Assembly (NCBI RefSeq): GCF_902506345.1
Contig: NZ_LR733413.1
Location: forward strand, 3,365,229 to 3,429,228
DNA length: 64,000 bases
Source: Flavobacterium sp. 9R
Lineage (GTDB): Bacteria > Bacteroidota > Bacteroidia > Flavobacteriales > Flavobacteriaceae
Direction: 5' to 3'
Under the pieces are notes generated by a model. The model was given only the letters and a program-made list of their open reading frames with translations, did no database searches and had not been told where the DNA came from. Below, one piece after another: positions 61,466 through 64,000 of the stretch. Every line of letters begins with the position of its first letter. The stretch's first letter is position 1. Both the position numbers and the translations under genes were made by a program.

Positions 61466-64000
61466 ATGATAAAAAACTCTACTCTATTTAACTTTACTTC
61501 TTTTAGGTTATTCAACTTTAGTATAAAAAAAATATCGGTTTTCTCTATATTTTTTTTACTTTCTCAATTAAGTAGCTTTGGTCAAGTTTGTGGGACACCT
61601 GGTGCAGATGGTCCTATACTAATCTCAAGTTCTATAAATACTTATTTTCCAATTACGACTAACATCTCTTTGGCGGCTGGCCAAAAAACTGTTAGTCTTG
61701 GTGCAGTTCCACCAACTGATCCTTATGGGAATAGCTTTGGAACTTTGCAAATTAATTCAGGTGATTTGTTGTTGATTATTCAAATGCAAGATGCTTCGAT
61801 AAATGCAACAAATGATAATACTTATGGCTCTGGATTTCCCAATACTGGAACTGACTTTTTGGGAGGTACTGGGTTCACAAATATTGGTAATACGGGGCTT
61901 TATGAGTATGTGGTTGCTACTAATAATGTTCCTTTAGCAGGAGGAAATTTAACTTTTGTTGGATCTGGAACAGGAAATGGACTGTTGAATTCTTATGTAA
62001 ATGCTGCAGCTACTACAACTTCTGGTAAAAAGACTTTTCAAATAGTCAGAGTTCCCCAATATTCTAATTTAACATTAACTGCTAATGTGACAACTCCTCC
62101 ATTTAATGGGGTATGTGGTGGTGTTATTGCCTTTAATGTTTCAGGTACTTTTAATTTTAATGGTTTTACAATAAATGGTAATGCTAGAGGTTTTAGAGGT
62201 GGATATAGCCCAATCCAAACTTCAGGAGCTAATAATCAAAGTACATATGTAGGATTATCTACTAGTAACATAATCTCAGGTAAAGGTGAGGGTATTGCGG
62301 GTACACCTAGGTTTATGTGGGATGGTTTTAATCAAGTTGATAATGTGCTTGAGGGAATGCCTAACGGTTCTTCAGGACGTGGGGCACCTGCAAATGCTGG
62401 TGGTGGTGGTAATGATCATAATGCTGGCGGCGGCGGCGGCGGTAATGGTGGAAATGGCGGTTTAGGAGGAAGAGGCTGGCAACGTGGTGGAGGAGATGTC
62501 TTTCCTCTTACAGGTGGCGGTCGCCCTGGATTTAAATCGTTTATAACACCAACACCAGAGATCGATAGATTGATCATGGGCGGTGGAGGCGGTGCCGGAG
62601 ATGCTAATAACGCTCTTAATGGTGTTAAAGGTGGTGTTGGTGGTGCAATTATTATTGTTAATGCAGGAGCTATCCAAGGGAACGGTTCAATTTTTTCTAA
62701 TGGAGGTAACGGTGCTCCAGGGGCTTATGGTAGCGCTCCTGATGGAGCAGGAGGAGGGGGAGCAGGAGGTTCTGTTTTTTTAAATATTGCCAATTCAAGT
62801 ACTGCTACAATAACAATTGAGGCTAGAGGTGGTAACGGTGGTAATTCTGAAAATGATGATACTAATGAACACGGTCCAGGAGGCGGAGGCGGAGGAGGTA
62901 TCATTAGACATAATGTTGTTGGTGCAGTAACTATTAATACTAACGTTGTTGGTGGAGCCGCTGGAAAAGCAAATGCAGGTGCGGGTATCAATCATGGCGC
63001 AATAGATGGTGAATTAGGTTATGTGTCTACATATGTAGCAGCAACAGATCTTCCACCAAGTTTGAATTTAAATAATTCATGTCTACCAAACTTAGAAACA
63101 AAAGTTACATCATTAGTTTCAACGGTTTGTAACCAGGTAAATGGAACATTTTCCTACGAAGTTGAAATAAAAAATACAGGTAGTGGTAATGCTGGAAATG
63201 TTCAATTGGATTTTAAATTTCCAACAGGTATTGAATATGATACGGCTACTTCGGTTTATAGTTTGGGAGCAGCTGGTCCTGCCGGAGCATTAATCAATAC
63301 AGGTACTGCAAACAATCCTATTGTGGGTGGGTATAACATACCAAAAGATGGTTATGTTACCATCACCATAACAGGAAGAATAGTTGGAACAATCAGTAAT
63401 GGTACCTATAGTGTCGATGCTCAGGCTTTGTATTTAGATCCCACAAGAACAGCTAGTGCGCCTAATAGAAAGATTACTCCTTTAGTTAATGCTTTTAATT
63501 CAGCGAATACCTCTTATCAAACTGGAGGATCTGGAAACGTATTAGGATTTAACTTTAGTGGTGCGTCAACTAATGTAGATGATGTTAGTTTTATTTTAGC
63601 GCCAACTCTTGTTTTATCAAATGGTAACCAAAGTCAAGCAGTATGTGCAGGAACAGCAATTACTAGTACTGTTTACACATGGGGAGGTAGTGCTACAGAT
63701 GTTAATGTGACTAGTTTGCCAATGGGGTTGACTGCGACAAAAAATGCAGCAGCAAAAACAGTTACTATAACTGGTATACCATCAGCAACAGGAACCTATA
63801 ATGTTAGTACAATTGGTCAAACAGCACCATGTAACGCTTCATCATTGGCAGGTATAATTACTGTTACTACAGAACCAGTTGCAGGCACATTATCAGGCAC
63901 ACAAAATGTTTGTGTTGGATTGACTACTACTTTTGCTTCAACTCAAACAGGAGGATCTTGGTCCTCTTCAAATACAGGCATTGCAACTGTAAATTCTAGT
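61466..64000 (+). CDS. Large multidomain surface protein, probable type IX cargo, 3' end outside the window
   Basis: The frame is open from 61466 to the right edge, 845 codons, with no stop. A signal peptide ends near SFGQ (about residue 40). A ~260-residue beta-rich region follows, then a glycine-rich stretch at about 305-480 (runs of GGGGG, GGNGG). A DUF11-like repeat follows at about 541-665 (TFSYEVEIKNTGSGNAGN), a PKD-like domain at about 718-801 (TYTWGG-type, TITGIPSATGTYNVS), and the start of an Ig-like domain. The C-terminal sorting signal is not in view. An in-frame ATG at 61283 is a less likely start. Confidence 0.85.
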   Translation, partial: MIKNSTLFNFTSFRLFNFSIKKISVFSIFFLLSQLSSFGQVCGTPGADGPILISSSINTYFPITTNISLAAGQKTVSLGAVPPTDPYGNSFGTLQINSGDLLLIIQMQDASINATNDNTYGSGFPNTGTDFLGGTGFTNIGNTGLYEYVVATNNVPLAGGNLTFVGSGTGNGLLNSYVNAAATTTSGKKTFQIVRVPQYSNLTLTANVTTPPFNGVCGGVIAFNVSGTFNFNGFTINGNARGFRGGYSPIQTSGANNQSTYVGLSTSNIISGKGEGIAGTPRFMWDGFNQVDNVLEGMPNGSSGRGAPANAGGGGNDHNAGGGGGGNGGNGGLGGRGWQRGGGDVFPLTGGGRPGFKSFITPTPEIDRLIMGGGGGAGDANNALNGVKGGVGGAIIIVNAGAIQGNGSIFSNGGNGAPGAYGSAPDGAGGGGAGGSVFLNIANSSTATITIEARGGNGGNSENDDTNEHGPGGGGGGGIIRHNVVGAVTINTNVVGGAAGKANAGAGINHGAIDGELGYVSTYVAATDLPPSLNLNNSCLPNLETKVTSLVSTVCNQVNGTFSYEVEIKNTGSGNAGNVQLDFKFPTGIEYDTATSVYSLGAAGPAGALINTGTANNPIVGGYNIPKDGYVTITITGRIVGTISNGTYSVDAQALYLDPTRTASAPNRKITPLVNAFNSANTSYQTGGSGNVLGFNFSGASTNVDDVSFILAPTLVLSNGNQSQAVCAGTAITSTVYTWGGSATDVNVTSLPMGLTATKNAAAKTVTITGIPSATGTYNVSTIGQTAPCNASSLAGIITVTTEPVAGTLSGTQNVCVGLTTTFASTQTGGSWSSSNTGIATVNSS

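Noticed and set aside
62462..62995. Proline- and alanine-rich ORFs on - inside the surface-protein gene
   Set aside because: They mirror the glycine-rich codons on +; the + frame is the one that stays open over 845 codons.

Overview
This window looks like a chromosomal segment of a Flavobacterium-type member of the Bacteroidota. The evidence is the AT-rich composition, the gliding genes gldB, gldC and gldKLMN, a short primary sigma factor without region 1.1, -7 boxes of the form TAnnTTTG, mostly absent Shine-Dalgarno sequences, and the flavobacterial exosortase XrtF. It is mainly core genome. No insertion sequence, prophage, CRISPR array or rRNA operon is visible.

Layout: 1-6.2 kb holds the end of dnaG, an orphan LuxR-type response regulator, nadE, gldB-gldC, engB and an alpha/beta hydrolase. 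From 6.2 to 22.4 kb lies the dcw cluster in the order mraZ-rsmH-ftsL-ftsI-murE-mraY-murD-ftsW-murG-murC-ftsQ-ftsA-ftsZ, all on + with several overlaps. It is preceded by three 10-bp-spaced GTGGT repeats that look like MraZ operators. From 22.5 to 26.5 kb come yqeY, tRNA-Arg(TCG), an M90-type peptidase, a CBS protein, rpe and rpoD. From 26.6 to 34.3 kb, on -, lie a TPR histidine kinase with a LytTR regulator, pnp, rpsO, a TonB-domain/MORN-like protein and a GAF (fRMsr-like) protein.

From 34.4 to 41.5 kb, on +, lie xrtF and its associated membrane protein, an ATP-cone/nuclease fusion, an MBL/beta-CASP protein, a cysteine-rich metal cassette (HYC_CC_PP protein, TonB receptor, HMA protein) and a DedA protein. 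From 41.6 to 48.3 kb, on -, lies the series miaB, sigma-54 activator, lptE, TPR protein, secG, then groES-groEL. From 48.7 to 57.2 kb, on +, come topA, an arginase-fold protein with broken metal ligands, and the type IX secretion/gliding operon gldK-gldL-gldM-gldN. The window ends with a FAD oxidoreductase, a DUF983 protein, an ABC-F ATPase and the first 845 codons of a large, glycine-rich, multidomain surface protein that continues past the right edge and is a plausible type IX cargo.

The main functional themes are cell-wall synthesis and division (dcw) and gliding/type IX secretion (gldBC, gldKLMN, a likely cargo). No completely novel system stands out. The best leads are the degenerate arginase beside gldK, the ATP-cone nuclease next to a beta-CASP protein, the pnp leader hairpin with a CAACTA-repeat loop, the cysteine-rich metal cassette, the MraZ-box variant, and the strong Shine-Dalgarno of rpoD.
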